Below are positions 25,765 to 38,495 of a DNA stretch of 56,414 bases, piece after piece. The notes under the pieces are model-generated. The model did not search any database and was not told the DNA's origin. It saw nothing but the letters and a program-made list of their open reading frames with translations. Source of the stretch: Ruegeria sp. (lineage in GTDB: Bacteria; Pseudomonadota; Alphaproteobacteria; Rhodobacterales; Rhodobacteraceae). Where the stretch lies: contig NZ_JALCBM010000012.1 of NCBI RefSeq assembly GCF_028066395.1, positions 2,872-59,285 on the forward strand. The letters run 5' to 3'. The position numbers and the translations under genes are program-made. Numbering within the stretch: the first letter of the stretch is position 1; every line of letters begins with the position of its first letter.

Positions 25765-26927
25765 TGCGTGTCTTTCTGGTCGCCGGAGAACCCTCGGGCG
25801 ATCGCTTGGGCGGCGCATTGATGGAAGGGCTGAAAACCCTTGTGCCGGATGTGGAGTTCGACGGGGTCGGTGGTCCGCTGATGCAGGCACAGGGCCTGAC
25901 CAGCCGCTTTCCCATGGATGAGCTTTCGGTCATGGGGCTGGTCGAGGTTCTGCCCAAATTCTTCCACCTCAAACGCCGCATTGCCGAGACGGCGCAGGCG
26001 GTGCTGGACACGCAGCCGGATGTGCTGATTACCATCGACAGCCCCGATTTTTCCTTGCGTGTCGCTAAACTGGTCAAGGCGCAAAGCACGATCCGCACCG
26101 TTCATTACGTCGCCCCCAGTGTTTGGGCCTGGCGTCCGGGGCGGGCCGACAAGATGGCCAAGGTGATCGACCATGTTCTGGCCCTGCTGCCATTCGAGCC
26201 GCCCTATATGGAACGCGCCGGGATGGAGTGCGATTTTGTCGGCCATCCGGTGGTGAACGAACCCGTCGCCTCGGATCAGGACATCGCCCGGTTTCGCGCA
26301 GACCATGATCTGGGGGACGCGCCGATTGTCCTTGCGCTGCCCGGGTCGCGGCGGGGTGAGGTCGAACGGCTGGCCCCGATCTTTGGTGCCGCGCTGCATC
26401 AGTTTCTGCAGGATCGCCCGGATATGCGCGTCGTGGTTCCGACCGTGGCGCATATGGTCGAGGCCGTAGCGGCGCAGGTCAAGAACTGGCCAGGCCAGCC
26501 GGTTGTCGTCGACCCGCGCACGGGGACCGCAGATCAGGCGCAGGCGCAGAAACGCGCGGCCTTTGGCGCGGCCGAGCTGGCGCTGGCGGCCTCGGGGACC
26601 GTCTCGCTGGAACTGGCGGCGCAAGCAACGCCGATGGTGATTGCCTATAACCTGAACTGGCTGACCACGCTGATCGCCAAACGCATGGTGAAACTGGACA
26701 CCGTGACGCTGGTCAATCTGGTCTCGGACACACGGGCGGTGCCGGAATGCCTGCTGGACGATTGTCAGCCGGACAAGATCGCCGCCGCGCTGTCACAGGT
26801 GGCGGGTGCGCCCGATGCGCAGCGACAGGCGATGGATCTGACCATGACCCGCCTGGGCCGTGGGGGTGAGGCCCCAGGTCTGCGCGCCGCCAAGGCGGTT
26901 CTGGACTGCATGCCGCGCGATGTTTGA
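25764..26927 (+). CDS. lpxB: Lipid-A-disaccharide synthase
   Basis: Joins lipid X to UDP-diacylglucosamine, forming the beta-1,6 disaccharide of lipid A. 387 residues of the GT19 family: FLVAGEPSGDRLGGALMEGL at the start, MGLVEVLPKFFHLKRR, ITIDSPDFSLRVAK, VHYVAPSVWAWRPGRADKM and the nucleotide-sugar segment LALPGSRRGEVERLAPIF. The start is fixed by the one-base overlap with lpxI. Peripheral inner-membrane enzyme. Its last 8 bp overlap the following transporter gene. Confidence 0.96.
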   Translation: MRVFLVAGEPSGDRLGGALMEGLKTLVPDVEFDGVGGPLMQAQGLTSRFPMDELSVMGLVEVLPKFFHLKRRIAETAQAVLDTQPDVLITIDSPDFSLRVAKLVKAQSTIRTVHYVAPSVWAWRPGRADKMAKVIDHVLALLPFEPPYMERAGMECDFVGHPVVNEPVASDQDIARFRADHDLGDAPIVLALPGSRRGEVERLAPIFGAALHQFLQDRPDMRVVVPTVAHMVEAVAAQVKNWPGQPVVVDPRTGTADQAQAQKRAAFGAAELALAASGTVSLELAAQATPMVIAYNLNWLTTLIAKRMVKLDTVTLVNLVSDTRAVPECLLDDCQPDKIAAALSQVAGAPDAQRQAMDLTMTRLGRGGEAPGLRAAKAVLDCMPRDV

Positions 26928-27495
26928 TTACGCGCTGTTTGCAGCCTCAGCCGGGGTGGCGATGATTTCGACCAATCTCGATAATCTGGCCGTGCTGCTG
27001 GGCCTGATGCTGGTGATGGAACACCGCCGTGCGGTGATTGGATTTGCCCTGGCGCAGGTCATTGTCCTGTCGTTGGCCATGGCAGTCGCCAGCGGGCTGA
27101 GCCAGACCGGTATCCCAAGCTGGATCGGCTATCTGGGGATCGTGCCGCTGGTTCTGGGCCTGCGTGGCATCTGGCAACAATTCACCGGCGCCGAAACGGA
27201 GGAGACCGAGCCCAGCGGCGCCGTGACCTCGGTCGTGACCCTGTTCCTCAGCCTGTCCATCGACAGTTTTGCGGTGATGACACCTTTGCTGGCGGATTCG
27301 ACGCCTGTGTTCCGGCTCGCCGCCCTTGCGGGGGCCTTCTGTTCGGCTGTGGTGCTGGTGGCTGTTGCAACCTGGGGCGCGCCGCATGCGCAGAGCCTTG
27401 GGCCACGGGTCGCGCGTCTGGACCGGATCGCGCCGTATATCATGGTCTGCGTCGGGCTCTATATCTTGCTGAATACGCCAACGGACGCGCTGTGA
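26920..27495 (+). CDS. CadD-like cadmium resistance transporter family protein
   Basis: 191-residue membrane protein with about five to six helices. TNLDNLAVLLGLMLVME near residue 18 and LFLSLSIDSFAVMTPLLADS near residue 105 are two internally similar Asp-containing helices, the pattern of the CadD/LysE-like group. Substrate unknown; the family includes cadmium exporters, but divalent metal or other export is equally possible. It overlaps lpxB by 8 bp, so it is translated from the lipid A operon message, with no obvious functional tie. Confidence 0.72.
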   Translation: MFDYALFAASAGVAMISTNLDNLAVLLGLMLVMEHRRAVIGFALAQVIVLSLAMAVASGLSQTGIPSWIGYLGIVPLVLGLRGIWQQFTGAETEETEPSGAVTSVVTLFLSLSIDSFAVMTPLLADSTPVFRLAALAGAFCSAVVLVAVATWGAPHAQSLGPRVARLDRIAPYIMVCVGLYILLNTPTDAL

Positions 27496-27571
27496 TCTCT
27501 GCCTTGTGATCACCCGGCGGTTGTCGTGGCCTCAACCCCTTGCAATATCACGCGGATAGAGGAGAGCGCCC

Positions 27572-28117
27572 ATGACCCGTATCCCACCCCTGACCGACTC
27601 TGAGATGACCGCCTCCGCCAAGGCGGCCCATGTCGCGTTGGGTGAATACGGCCCCTTCGACAACTGGGCGCGGGTGGCGGCCCACAGCCCGGCGGTGCTG
27701 GAACATGTCGCCGGGATGCTGACCGGTTTGCGTGCGCAAGACACTCTGCCACGCCGCGCGTTAGAGCTGGCGATGGTGACGGTTTCCAGGCTGAATGCCT
27801 GCGATTATTGCCTGTCGCATCACACTCCGCTGCTGACCGTTGAAGGGCTGAGCCCCGAAGGGGCCGCGCGGTTGCCGGATGTCGAGGGACACCCGGAACT
27901 GGACGATTGCGACAAGGCCGTGGTGCGCTATGCGCAGGCGGTGACGACGCGGTCAGGCCGGATGCACGATGCCGAGGTCCATGACCTGCGCCAATGGTTC
28001 AGCAATGCGCAGATCGTCGAGCTGACATGGCGCATCGCCCTGACCGGCGCGTTCAACAGATTCAACGATGCGCTGCAAATCCAGATCGAACCCGAGGTTG
28101 AGCCCGTCGAGGCCTAA
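27572..28117 (+). CDS. AhpD/carboxymuconolactone decarboxylase-like protein
   Basis: 181-residue helical protein. The CxxC redox pair with trailing His is intact in [15 protein letters not shown] (near residue 74), as in AhpD-type peroxidase partners and peroxidase-related enzymes. A peroxide-reducing or thiol-redox role is likely; the electron donor is unknown. Single gene with its own ribosome site (GAGGAGAG about 5 bases before the ATG), convergent with mnmA; the two stop codons overlap. Compare the second CMD-type gene at 53657-54226, which is much diverged. Confidence 0.85.
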   Translation: MTRIPPLTDSEMTASAKAAHVALGEYGPFDNWARVAAHSPAVLEHVAGMLTGLRAQDTLPRRALELAMVTVSRLNACDYCLSHHTPLLTVEGLSPEGAARLPDVEGHPELDDCDKAVVRYAQAVTTRSGRMHDAEVHDLRQWFSNAQIVELTWRIALTGAFNRFNDALQIQIEPEVEPVEA

Positions 28118-29259
28118 TACCCGCGCCAGATCCAGCCGCCGCCAAAGATGCGGCTGCCTTCACCCGCATAGAACACGCAGGCCTGACCCGGAGAAATCCC
28201 TTCCTCGGGCGTCAGCAATTCAACCTCGGCTGTCGTGTCCGACAAGGACCGGACAATTGCCTCACGCGGCGGGCGGGTCGAGCGGACCTTGACCGACAGG
28301 TGCCATTCCTTGCGTGAGGTGAAGGGCTCATCCCCCAGCCAGTTGATCTCACGCACAGGCACGACGCGGGTGGCCAGCATCTCTTTCGGGCCGACGACCA
28401 CCTGTTTCTTGTCCACGTCCAGCTTGACCACATAAAGCGGCTCACTCAGGCCGCCGATGCCCAGACCTCGGCGCTGACCGATGGTGTAGTGGATCACCCC
28501 GTCATGCTGCGCCAGAACACGGCCATCCACATGCACGATCTCACCCGGTTCGGCGGCCCCGGGGCGCAGTTTCTCGATCACGCTGGCGTAGTTGCCGTTG
28601 GGCACGAAACAGATGTCCTGACTGTCGGGCTTGTCCGCCACCGCCAGCCCATATTGCGCCGCCATCTCGCGCGTGGCGTCCTTGGAGGGCAGGTGACCCA
28701 GCGGGAAACGCAGGAAATCCAGCTGCTCGGGTGTGGTCGAGAACAGGAAATAAGACTGATCGCGGTTGGCATCCTCGGCACTGTGCAATTCCGGGCCTTT
28801 CGCGCCCATCTTGCGCTGAATATAGTGACCGGTGGCCATGCAGTCGGCCTCAAGGTCCTTGGCGGTCTCCAGCAGATCCTTGAACTTCACCCGCTCATTG
28901 CAGCGAATGCAGGGCACAGGGGTCGCGCCCGCCAGATAGCTGTCGGCGAACTCATCGATCACCGCGTCCTTGAAGATGTTCTCATAATCCAGAACGTAAT
29001 GGGGAAAGCCACGCTCCTCGGCCACGCGGCGCGCGTCATGGATGTCGATCCCCGCACAGCACGCACCTTTCTTGGCCAGCGCCGCGCCATGGTCATAAAG
29101 CTGCAGCGTCACACCCACCACGTCATAACCCTGATCCGCCAGATAGGCCGCCACGACCGAGCTGTCGACACCGCCCGACATGGCCACAACCACCCGCGTT
29201 TCCGAGGGCGGTTTGGCAAAGCCAAGCGAATTGAGTTGGGTCTCGGCGGCGAGGGCCAT
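28114..29259 (-). CDS. mnmA: tRNA-specific 2-thiouridylase MnmA
   Basis: Adds sulfur at position 2 of the wobble uridine in tRNA-Lys, -Glu and -Gln. 381 residues: ATP-pyrophosphatase P-loop [19 protein letters not shown] near residue 24, the first catalytic cysteine in [13 protein letters not shown] (near residue 118), the second in [13 protein letters not shown] (near residue 216), and a C-terminal beta-barrel domain ending [11 protein letters not shown] single gene; divergent from sciP across a 129-bp gap. Confidence 0.96.
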   Translation of the reverse strand: MALAAETQLNSLGFAKPPSETRVVVAMSGGVDSSVVAAYLADQGYDVVGVTLQLYDHGAALAKKGACCAGIDIHDARRVAEERGFPHYVLDYENIFKDAVIDEFADSYLAGATPVPCIRCNERVKFKDLLETAKDLEADCMATGHYIQRKMGAKGPELHSAEDANRDQSYFLFSTTPEQLDFLRFPLGHLPSKDATREMAAQYGLAVADKPDSQDICFVPNGNYASVIEKLRPGAAEPGEIVHVDGRVLAQHDGVIHYTIGQRRGLGIGGLSEPLYVVKLDVDKKQVVVGPKEMLATRVVPVREINWLGDEPFTSRKEWHLSVKVRSTRPPREAIVRSLSDTTAEVELLTPEEGISPGQACVFYAGEGSRIFGGGWIWRGY

Positions 29260-29388
29260 GGCGATTCCAGTCCGGGTTAAGAAAGACCGGCAGAATATAG
29301 GAAAATTCTACACACTCTCAAGGGGCGGTTTCACGCAGTTTTAAGTAGGCTGGGCGCAGCTTTGATGCAGCTGGAAAAGGGTTCAAGG

Positions 29389-29682
29389 ATGTATTTGCAC
29401 AAAGTGGAAGGGCCAAGATCGGTCACCCTGCCGGACGGGTCGATACTGACCCGCGCCGATCTGCCCCCCGCCGACACGCGTCGATGGGTGGCCTCGCGCA
29501 AGATATTGGTGGTGCGGGGGGTGCTTTACGGGCTGATCACCCTGTCGGAGGCCAAAAAGCAATACGGCATCAGCGATGAAGAGTTCAACGGCTGGGTCAC
29601 GCTGGTCGCCGAACATGGTGAAGGGGCGCTGAAAGTGACCGCATTAAAAAAATATCGACAACCTAAGGGAGAAGGTGAATAA
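29389..29682 (+). CDS. sciP: CtrA inhibitor SciP (DUF1153)
   Basis: Small helix-turn-helix protein that in Caulobacter binds CtrA and blocks transcription of its targets. 97 residues: PRSVTLPDGSILTRADLP near residue 10, TRRWVASRKILVVRGVLYGL and ISDEEFNGWVTLVAEHGEGA are the characteristic blocks. ATG 29389 is preferred to an in-frame ATG at 29362 because the family begins MYLHKVEGP; AAGGG lies upstream. It precedes ctrA by 85 bp in the same direction, an arrangement that would place regulator and inhibitor on one transcript or in one regulatory unit. Confidence 0.92.
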   Translation: MYLHKVEGPRSVTLPDGSILTRADLPPADTRRWVASRKILVVRGVLYGLITLSEAKKQYGISDEEFNGWVTLVAEHGEGALKVTALKKYRQPKGEGE

Positions 29683-29704
29683 ATGAATATACGGTAACGT
29701 CAGA

Positions 29705-29712
29705 TTAACCAT
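29705..29712 (+). promoter_or_regulatory. CtrA half-site upstream of ctrA
   Basis: TTAACCAT, the CtrA half-site described in Caulobacter, 56 bp before the ctrA ATG; a second TTAAC lies at 29725. The spacing does not fit a full TTAA-N7-TTAA site. It suggests CtrA autoregulation. Confidence 0.5.
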
Positions 29713-29767
29713 TTTTGTTCAGGCTTAACTCGAATTCGAAAGATTGACCTGAATTGGAGCAGTGAAA

Positions 29768-30484
29768 ATGCGTATTCTTCTTGTCGAGGATGATCCGACA
29801 ACGTCCAAAAGCATCGAATTGATGCTGACCCATGCCAACCTGAACGTGTATGCGACGGATCTGGGCGAGGAAGGCATCGATCTGGCGAAACTCTATGATT
29901 ATGACCTGATCCTGCTGGATCTGAACCTGCCTGACATGAACGGGCATGAGGTGCTGCGCCAGTTGCGGATCGCACGGGTCGAAACGCCGATCCTGATCCT
30001 GTCGGGCGCGGATGACACGGAAAGCAAGATCAAGGGTTTCGGATTTGGCGCGGATGACTATCTGACCAAGCCGTTCCATCGCGAAGAACTGGTGGCGCGC
30101 ATTCACGCGATCATCCGCCGGTCCAAGGGGCATTCGCAATCGATCATCAATACCGGCCGCGTGGCGGTGAATCTCGATGCCAAAACGGTCGAGGTTGAGG
30201 GCAAAACGGTGCATCTGACCGGCAAGGAATACCAGATGCTGGAACTGCTGAGTCTGCGCAAGGGCACGACCCTGACGAAAGAGATGTTCCTGAACCACCT
30301 CTATGGCGGCATGGATGAACCTGAATTGAAGATTATCGACGTATTTATCTGCAAACTGCGCAAAAAGCTCAGCAATGCGACAGGGGGCGAGAACTATATC
30401 GAAACGGTCTGGGGCCGGGGATATGTATTGCGCGACCCGCAGGCTGGCGGGGTTGACGAAACCCGCATGGCGGTCGGCGCCTGA
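29768..30484 (+). CDS. ctrA: Cell-cycle response regulator CtrA
   Basis: OmpR-type response regulator controlling the cell cycle in Caulobacter, and motility and gene-transfer-agent functions in Rhodobacterales. 238 residues: receiver domain with acidic pocket ED at 7-8, phospho-acceptor Asp51 in [13 protein letters not shown], and Lys in [17 protein letters not shown]; winged-helix domain with [17 protein letters not shown] and [13 protein letters not shown] followed by WGRGYVL. ATG 29768 has GGAG eight bases upstream. The C-terminus ends VGA rather than the Ala-Ala that marks Caulobacter CtrA for ClpXP, so turnover may differ. Confidence 0.96.
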   Translation: MRILLVEDDPTTSKSIELMLTHANLNVYATDLGEEGIDLAKLYDYDLILLDLNLPDMNGHEVLRQLRIARVETPILILSGADDTESKIKGFGFGADDYLTKPFHREELVARIHAIIRRSKGHSQSIINTGRVAVNLDAKTVEVEGKTVHLTGKEYQMLELLSLRKGTTLTKEMFLNHLYGGMDEPELKIIDVFICKLRKKLSNATGGENYIETVWGRGYVLRDPQAGGVDETRMAVGA

Positions 30485-30558
30485 CCACACTGAAATACTG
30501 CCGTCGCTGGTCCGGGGCGGCACCCTCACTCACGGTACAGCACGGCACTGGACCTGGC

Positions 30559-34949
<4,391 letters not shown>

Positions 34950-34966
34950 CCGAAAAATCCTTAAAA

Positions 34967-34991
34967 GTTCACAAATGTTCTCAAAAAGTTC
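34967..34991 (+). promoter_or_regulatory. SOS (LexA) box
   Basis: GTTC (34977-34980), seven bases, GTTC (34988-34991): exactly the GTTC-N7-GTTC LexA site of alphaproteobacteria. A third GTTC at 34967-34970 stands 6 bases before, and an inverted GAAC lies at 35015. It is in an AT-rich 112-bp gap after recG and 70 bp before a small membrane-peptide gene. Confidence 0.7.
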
Positions 34992-35061
34992 TTTACTGAA
35001 TGCGCAAGATATGAGAACAAAAGGTCAACAAAGGATTAAAGCCTGACCCGGAGGTGAGACC

Positions 35062-35184
35062 ATGCTGACCCAGATCAAGACCGCATTCAGCCGTTCGCAA
35101 GCCACGATTTTGCAGGATGCCGCGGGTGTTGCGTCGCTTGTGGTGATGCTGGTGGTTGCCCTTCACCTGCCGCTGGGGTTCTAA
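35062..35184 (+). CDS. Small membrane peptide, probably SOS-induced (40 aa)
   Basis: Unrecognised 40-residue peptide: an amphipathic, polar N-terminal half (MLTQIKTAFSRSQATILQDA) and one hydrophobic helix (residues 22-40, GVASLVVMLVVALHLPLGF). A strong ribosome site GGAGGTGA lies 5 bases before the ATG, codon choice is native, a LexA-type box lies upstream and a strong terminator downstream, so it looks like a deliberate one-gene transcript. By analogy with Caulobacter SidA, a 29-residue SOS-induced inner-membrane division inhibitor, it may delay division after DNA damage; the sequence link to SidA is not shown. Confidence 0.72.
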   Translation: MLTQIKTAFSRSQATILQDAAGVASLVVMLVVALHLPLGF

Positions 35185-35332
35185 GCCTTTCTGCCTGCGA
35201 TCTCGTGCCGACAAAAACCGCGCTTGTTTCCCCATCTCAAGCAAGGGTGACCTGCCTGTCCCAAACCCCTTGAAGGGGCCAGCCTCGGCCCCGCGCGGAA
35301 TTCCGGATCCCACACGAGACACGCACAACCTG

Positions 35333-35371
35333 CCGCCGCCCTTTCCGCCCGGAAGGTGCGGCGGTTTTTTT
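35333..35371 (+). terminator. Strong rho-independent terminator
   Basis: Outer stem CCGCCGC (35333-35339) with GCGGCGG (35358-35364), inner pairing CCTTTCC with GGAAGG, then T7 (35365-35371). It ends the small-peptide transcript and lies just before the convergent marC stop. The 148 bp between the peptide stop and this hairpin hold no further frame, only a CCCCTTGAAGGGG hairpin near 35268. Confidence 0.85.
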
Positions 35372-36008
35372 ACAATTGCCCGGTTTTCATGATTTCCAGC
35401 ATGGCCGACAGCACGGAATTCACCGCAACCGAGGCCAGGATCATCCCCATCACCCGACTGATGATCGCCGCACCGGAATGGCCGATCCAGCGGATAATCG
35501 GGTCCGCCAGCAGCATCAGCACAAAGGCGATGGCCAGCACCGACAGCATCACCAGCGCAGTGATCCCCTGATCTGTGGCGCTGTAGCGATTGTTGTCGGT
35601 CAGGATGACAATTGCCAGCATCGCCCCGGGTGAGGCCAGCGAGGGCACCGCCAGCGGAAAGATGGCTGGGTTGGTCTTGTGCATCTTGTCTTCGACATCT
35701 TCTTCGGCCTGCCGCTGTTCGACATCCTGCTTGCTTTCACCAAAGATCATCGTCAGGGCAAAGAGGAACAGAATGATCCCACCTGCCACCTGGAATGAGT
35801 TGAGGCCGATATCCAGCGCCTCGATCAGCAACTGACCAAAGACCAGGAAGAACAGCAAAACACCGGCACTGACCAGCGCGGCCAGCAATGCGGTTTTGCG
35901 GCGGGCGGTGGCCTCGATCCCGGCGGTGACCGCGATGAAGACGGGTATTGTGCCAATCGGGTCGATCACGACCCAGAGCGTGACAAAATGTTCCAGCAAA
36001 TTGTTCAA
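35370..36008 (-). CDS. MarC-family integral membrane protein
   Basis: 212 residues with six hydrophobic helices in two halves. WVVIDPIGTIPVFIAVTAG near residue 12 and LAVPSLASPGAMLAIVIL near residue 118 are the paired MarC signatures. A hydrophilic cytoplasmic loop rich in Glu and Asp (residues 92-112) separates the halves. Despite the name, members have no proven drug-resistance role. Monocistronic by context: 59 bp from the NifU-like gene upstream. Confidence 0.88.
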   Translation of the reverse strand: MNNLLEHFVTLWVVIDPIGTIPVFIAVTAGIEATARRKTALLAALVSAGVLLFFLVFGQLLIEALDIGLNSFQVAGGIILFLFALTMIFGESKQDVEQRQAEEDVEDKMHKTNPAIFPLAVPSLASPGAMLAIVILTDNNRYSATDQGITALVMLSVLAIAFVLMLLADPIIRWIGHSGAAIISRVMGMILASVAVNSVLSAMLEIMKTGQL

Positions 36009-36067
36009 AACCGTCCCTCCCTCAAATCAGGGGCGAGACTAGACCGCTTTGACGGAAAACGCCATGA

Positions 36068-36520
36068 TTACGCGCAATTGGCTTGTTCGGCCTGTTCCAT
36101 CGCCTCGGTCGTCGCCTCAAGCGCCAGCAGGATCGAGGCATGGCGGTTCTTGTATTCCCGCGCGGGCATCAGCACCTCAAGCCCCTCAAACGGCGCATCG
36201 GGGGCGGGGCCGTCTTTTTTCAGCATTGCGGCCAGTTGGTCCCGTGCGGTTTCCACCTGCGCGCGGGTCGCGCCAATCACCGCACTGCCCACGACCGAGG
36301 CCGACGCCTGACCCAATGCACAGGCTTTGACGTCCTGCCCGAACTCGGAAATCCGCCCGTCCTGCACCTTGAGGTCAACCGTCACGGTCGACCCACACAG
36401 CGGCGCGCGTTTCTTGACGGTGGCGTCGGGGTTTTCCAGCCGGTCGAGATGCGGAATATCCGCCGCAAGCGCAAGAATGCGCCCGGAATAAAGCTTGATC
36501 AGGTCAGTTTCGCCGGACAT
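36068..36520 (-). CDS. NifU/SufU-like iron-sulfur scaffold protein
   Basis: 150 residues of the IscU-like fold. Three cysteines fall at scaffold positions: PLCGSTVTV (near residue 42), KACALGQASASVV (near residue 66) and the extreme C-terminus NCA. Fits the alphaproteobacterial SufU-like group that works beside the SUF machinery, although no suf genes are nearby. ATG 36520 has AGGGA upstream and gives the family N-terminus MSGETDLIKLYSG. Divergent from hisI with a 66-bp gap. Confidence 0.85.
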   Translation of the reverse strand: MSGETDLIKLYSGRILALAADIPHLDRLENPDATVKKRAPLCGSTVTVDLKVQDGRISEFGQDVKACALGQASASVVGSAVIGATRAQVETARDQLAAMLKKDGPAPDAPFEGLEVLMPAREYKNRHASILLALEATTEAMEQAEQANCA

Positions 36521-36586
36521 GGCTTTCCCTCGTTGGCTGTTCCCCATACATAGTGGTCAGGCTCTGGGATGCAAAAGGTTTTTGTC

Positions 36587-36958
36587 ATGGCGCAGAAGGT
36601 CGCATTTGACCCGTCGACATTGAAATTCAACGAGGCCGGGCTGATCCCCGCCATCGCGCAGGAAGAAGGAACCGGCGAGGTTCTGATGATGGCCTGGATG
36701 AACGCGCAGGCGGTGGAGCGGACGCTGGAAACGGAGCGTGTCACCTATTGGTCGCGCTCGCGGCAGGCGTTCTGGGTCAAGGGCGAAAGCTCGGGCCATG
36801 TGCAGGAACTGGTGGATCTGCGCGTCGATTGTGACCGTGATTGCCTGCTGGTTCTGGTGCGTCAGACCGGACCGGCTTGCCACACCAATCGGCGGAGTTG
36901 TTTCTATACGGCCGTGCGGGAAGGGGAAGAGGTCGAACTGATGACGCCAATGGCGTGA
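36587..36958 (+). CDS. hisI: Phosphoribosyl-AMP cyclohydrolase
   Basis: Third step of histidine synthesis, opening the purine ring of PR-AMP; zinc- and magnesium-dependent. 123 residues, the single-domain form. GEVLMMAWMNAQAVERTLET, VTYWSRSRQAFWVKGESSGH, DLRVDCDRDCLLVLVRQTGP and ACHTNRRSCFY carry the metal-ligand Asp and Cys residues. ATG 36587 is favoured (AAAAGG eight bases upstream); an in-frame ATG at 36569 adds six residues. No other his gene is adjacent. Confidence 0.95.
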   Translation: MAQKVAFDPSTLKFNEAGLIPAIAQEEGTGEVLMMAWMNAQAVERTLETERVTYWSRSRQAFWVKGESSGHVQELVDLRVDCDRDCLLVLVRQTGPACHTNRRSCFYTAVREGEEVELMTPMA

Positions 36959-36962
36959 TTTC

Positions 36963-36995
36963 GCCTTCGGCGAGAGTATTTTTGAAAAGATGAAG
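36963..36995 (+). repeat. Dispersed terminator-like repeat, copy 2
   Basis: Matches 14451-14483 at 29 of 33 bases; CGCC-TTC-GGCG hairpin then GAGAGTATTTTTG. Placed 4 bp after the hisI stop and just before the convergent gluQ stop, where it could act as a terminator. Confidence 0.7.
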
Positions 36996-37001
36996 CGAGG
37001 G

Positions 37002-37847
37002 TCAGAGCCCGACCATGGCGCGGATATCTTTGGGCGAGGTCCCCTCGGCCCGGTATTTGGCGATGGCGCGGGCATCGTCGCGTTTTGCCAGCCGCTTGCC
37101 CGCCGGATCTCGGATCAGTTTGTGGTGTTGGTAAACTGGGGTTGGCAGACCGAGCAGGGCTTGCAGCAGCACGTGGATTTGGGTGGCGTCGAACAGGTCC
37201 TCGCCCCGGATGACATGGGTGATGTGCTGATCCGCATCATCCACGACCACGGACAGGTGATAGGAGCTGCCCATATTGCGGCGGACAAGGATGATGTCGC
37301 CGACCTCTCGCAGCAGGGTCTTCGGGTCGAGGGCATGGGTGCCTGAGTGAGTTGCTCCGGTTTCCTGAAATGAAATGGAATCAATCCGTTCCAGCGCCTT
37401 TTTCATGTTCAGCCGCAAAACATCCTGTGATCCCGCCTCGGACATAGGGCGCAGACGACAGGTGCCGGGATAAATCCGCCCGTCGGGGCCGAATTGCGGG
37501 ACACCTTCCTGCGGGGCCCCGGCGGCGGCCTCGATATCGGCGCGGTTGCAGCGGCAGGGATAGACGAGGCCCATGTCGATGAGGGTGTGCAGTGCCTGAC
37601 GGTAGCGATCCAGCCGATCTGATTGACGCATCACCGGATGCGGCCAGGTCAGGCCCAGCCATGACAGGTCGTCATAGATCTGATCCTCCCATTGTGGGCG
37701 CGCGCGGGATTGGTCGATATCCTCGATCCGCAACAGGAACTGGCCACCTTGCGCTGTGGCCAGGTCATGGGCCAGCAGGGCAGAATAGGCGTGACCCAGA
37801 TGCAGAGGCCCTGTTGGTGAAGGCGCAAAACGGGTGGTGAATGTCAC
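37002..37847 (-). CDS. gluQ: Glutamyl-Q tRNA(Asp) synthetase
   Basis: Truncated GluRS paralog that attaches glutamate to queuosine at the wobble base of tRNA-Asp. 281 residues: it has only the catalytic domain and no anticodon-binding domain. FAPSPTGPLHLGHAYSALLA near residue 7 contains the HIGH motif; YPCRCNRADIE near residue 95 belongs to the zinc-binding region; GKRLAKRD near the end replaces KMSKS. It starts inside the end of a methyltransferase gene (4-bp overlap) and ends beside the repeat element after hisI. Confidence 0.94.
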   Translation of the reverse strand: MTFTTRFAPSPTGPLHLGHAYSALLAHDLATAQGGQFLLRIEDIDQSRARPQWEDQIYDDLSWLGLTWPHPVMRQSDRLDRYRQALHTLIDMGLVYPCRCNRADIEAAAGAPQEGVPQFGPDGRIYPGTCRLRPMSEAGSQDVLRLNMKKALERIDSISFQETGATHSGTHALDPKTLLREVGDIILVRRNMGSSYHLSVVVDDADQHITHVIRGEDLFDATQIHVLLQALLGLPTPVYQHHKLIRDPAGKRLAKRDDARAIAKYRAEGTSPKDIRAMVGL

Positions 37848-38458
37848 GCTTTTTCAACAATATATACGTCAGATTTCAAGTTCATGCCAGGCAGATGCGG
37901 GCCATTTTCGCGGAAGATCAACCGCGCGGCGCCCATATCCAGCCAGTCATTCATCCGCGCCGGATATTCCGGCAGGGCCAGCGCGTGGTCGTTCAGTGAG
38001 AACACCAGCCAGCCGCCGCGTGGCAGGGCCTTCATCAGCAGATCGAAGGTTTCCGGCGGGGCGGCACCGGTGCCGATGACCCCGATGGCAGCGATCACAT
38101 CATACGCATCTTGTTCCAGCGGATCGGGATCGGTGATCTCAAAACCTGTAAGGCTGCGGTAAATGCCCTTTTGCGCGGCCATTTCAAGCATTTCCGGTGT
38201 CGGGTCCATCCCGTCGATCACGCGGTATCCGACTTTGGTTAAAGCCTGACCAGAAAGACCGGTGCCGCAGCCATAGTCGAGGATCGGCAGATCAGGATCA
38301 GGCTTTTGCGCCCACAGCGCCGCAGCGGCGCGGCTGGGGGTGATATAGCCGTTTTCGGCCACCTCGGCGTCGTAGGACCCTGCCCATTTCTGATAGTGGT
38401 CCTGCGTCTCTTGCGGGGTGGTCAGGTCATAGGTGCTGTTCAGGAACTTGTCGCTCAT
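37844..38458 (-). CDS. Class I SAM-dependent methyltransferase
   Basis: 204 residues with a Rossmann methyltransferase core: ILDYGCGTGLSGQALTKVGY (SAM-binding motif I, near residue 61), then an acidic loop DGMDPTPEMLEMA, and AYDVIAAIGVIGTGAAPPE. Substrate unknown; the small size and the KWAGSYDAEVAENGYITP N-terminus resemble Williams-Beuren-type or UbiE-like small-molecule methylases. ATG 38458 is chosen over a longer frame reaching 38614, which runs through trmFO and has low-complexity content. Coupled to gluQ by a 4-bp overlap. Confidence 0.83.
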   Translation of the reverse strand: MSDKFLNSTYDLTTPQETQDHYQKWAGSYDAEVAENGYITPSRAAAALWAQKPDPDLPILDYGCGTGLSGQALTKVGYRVIDGMDPTPEMLEMAAQKGIYRSLTGFEITDPDPLEQDAYDVIAAIGVIGTGAAPPETFDLLMKALPRGGWLVFSLNDHALALPEYPARMNDWLDMGAARLIFRENGPHLPGMNLKSDVYIVEKA

Positions 38459-38495
38459 GCGGTCATGGTAGGCGGTGCCGGGGGGCGGCGTCCAG

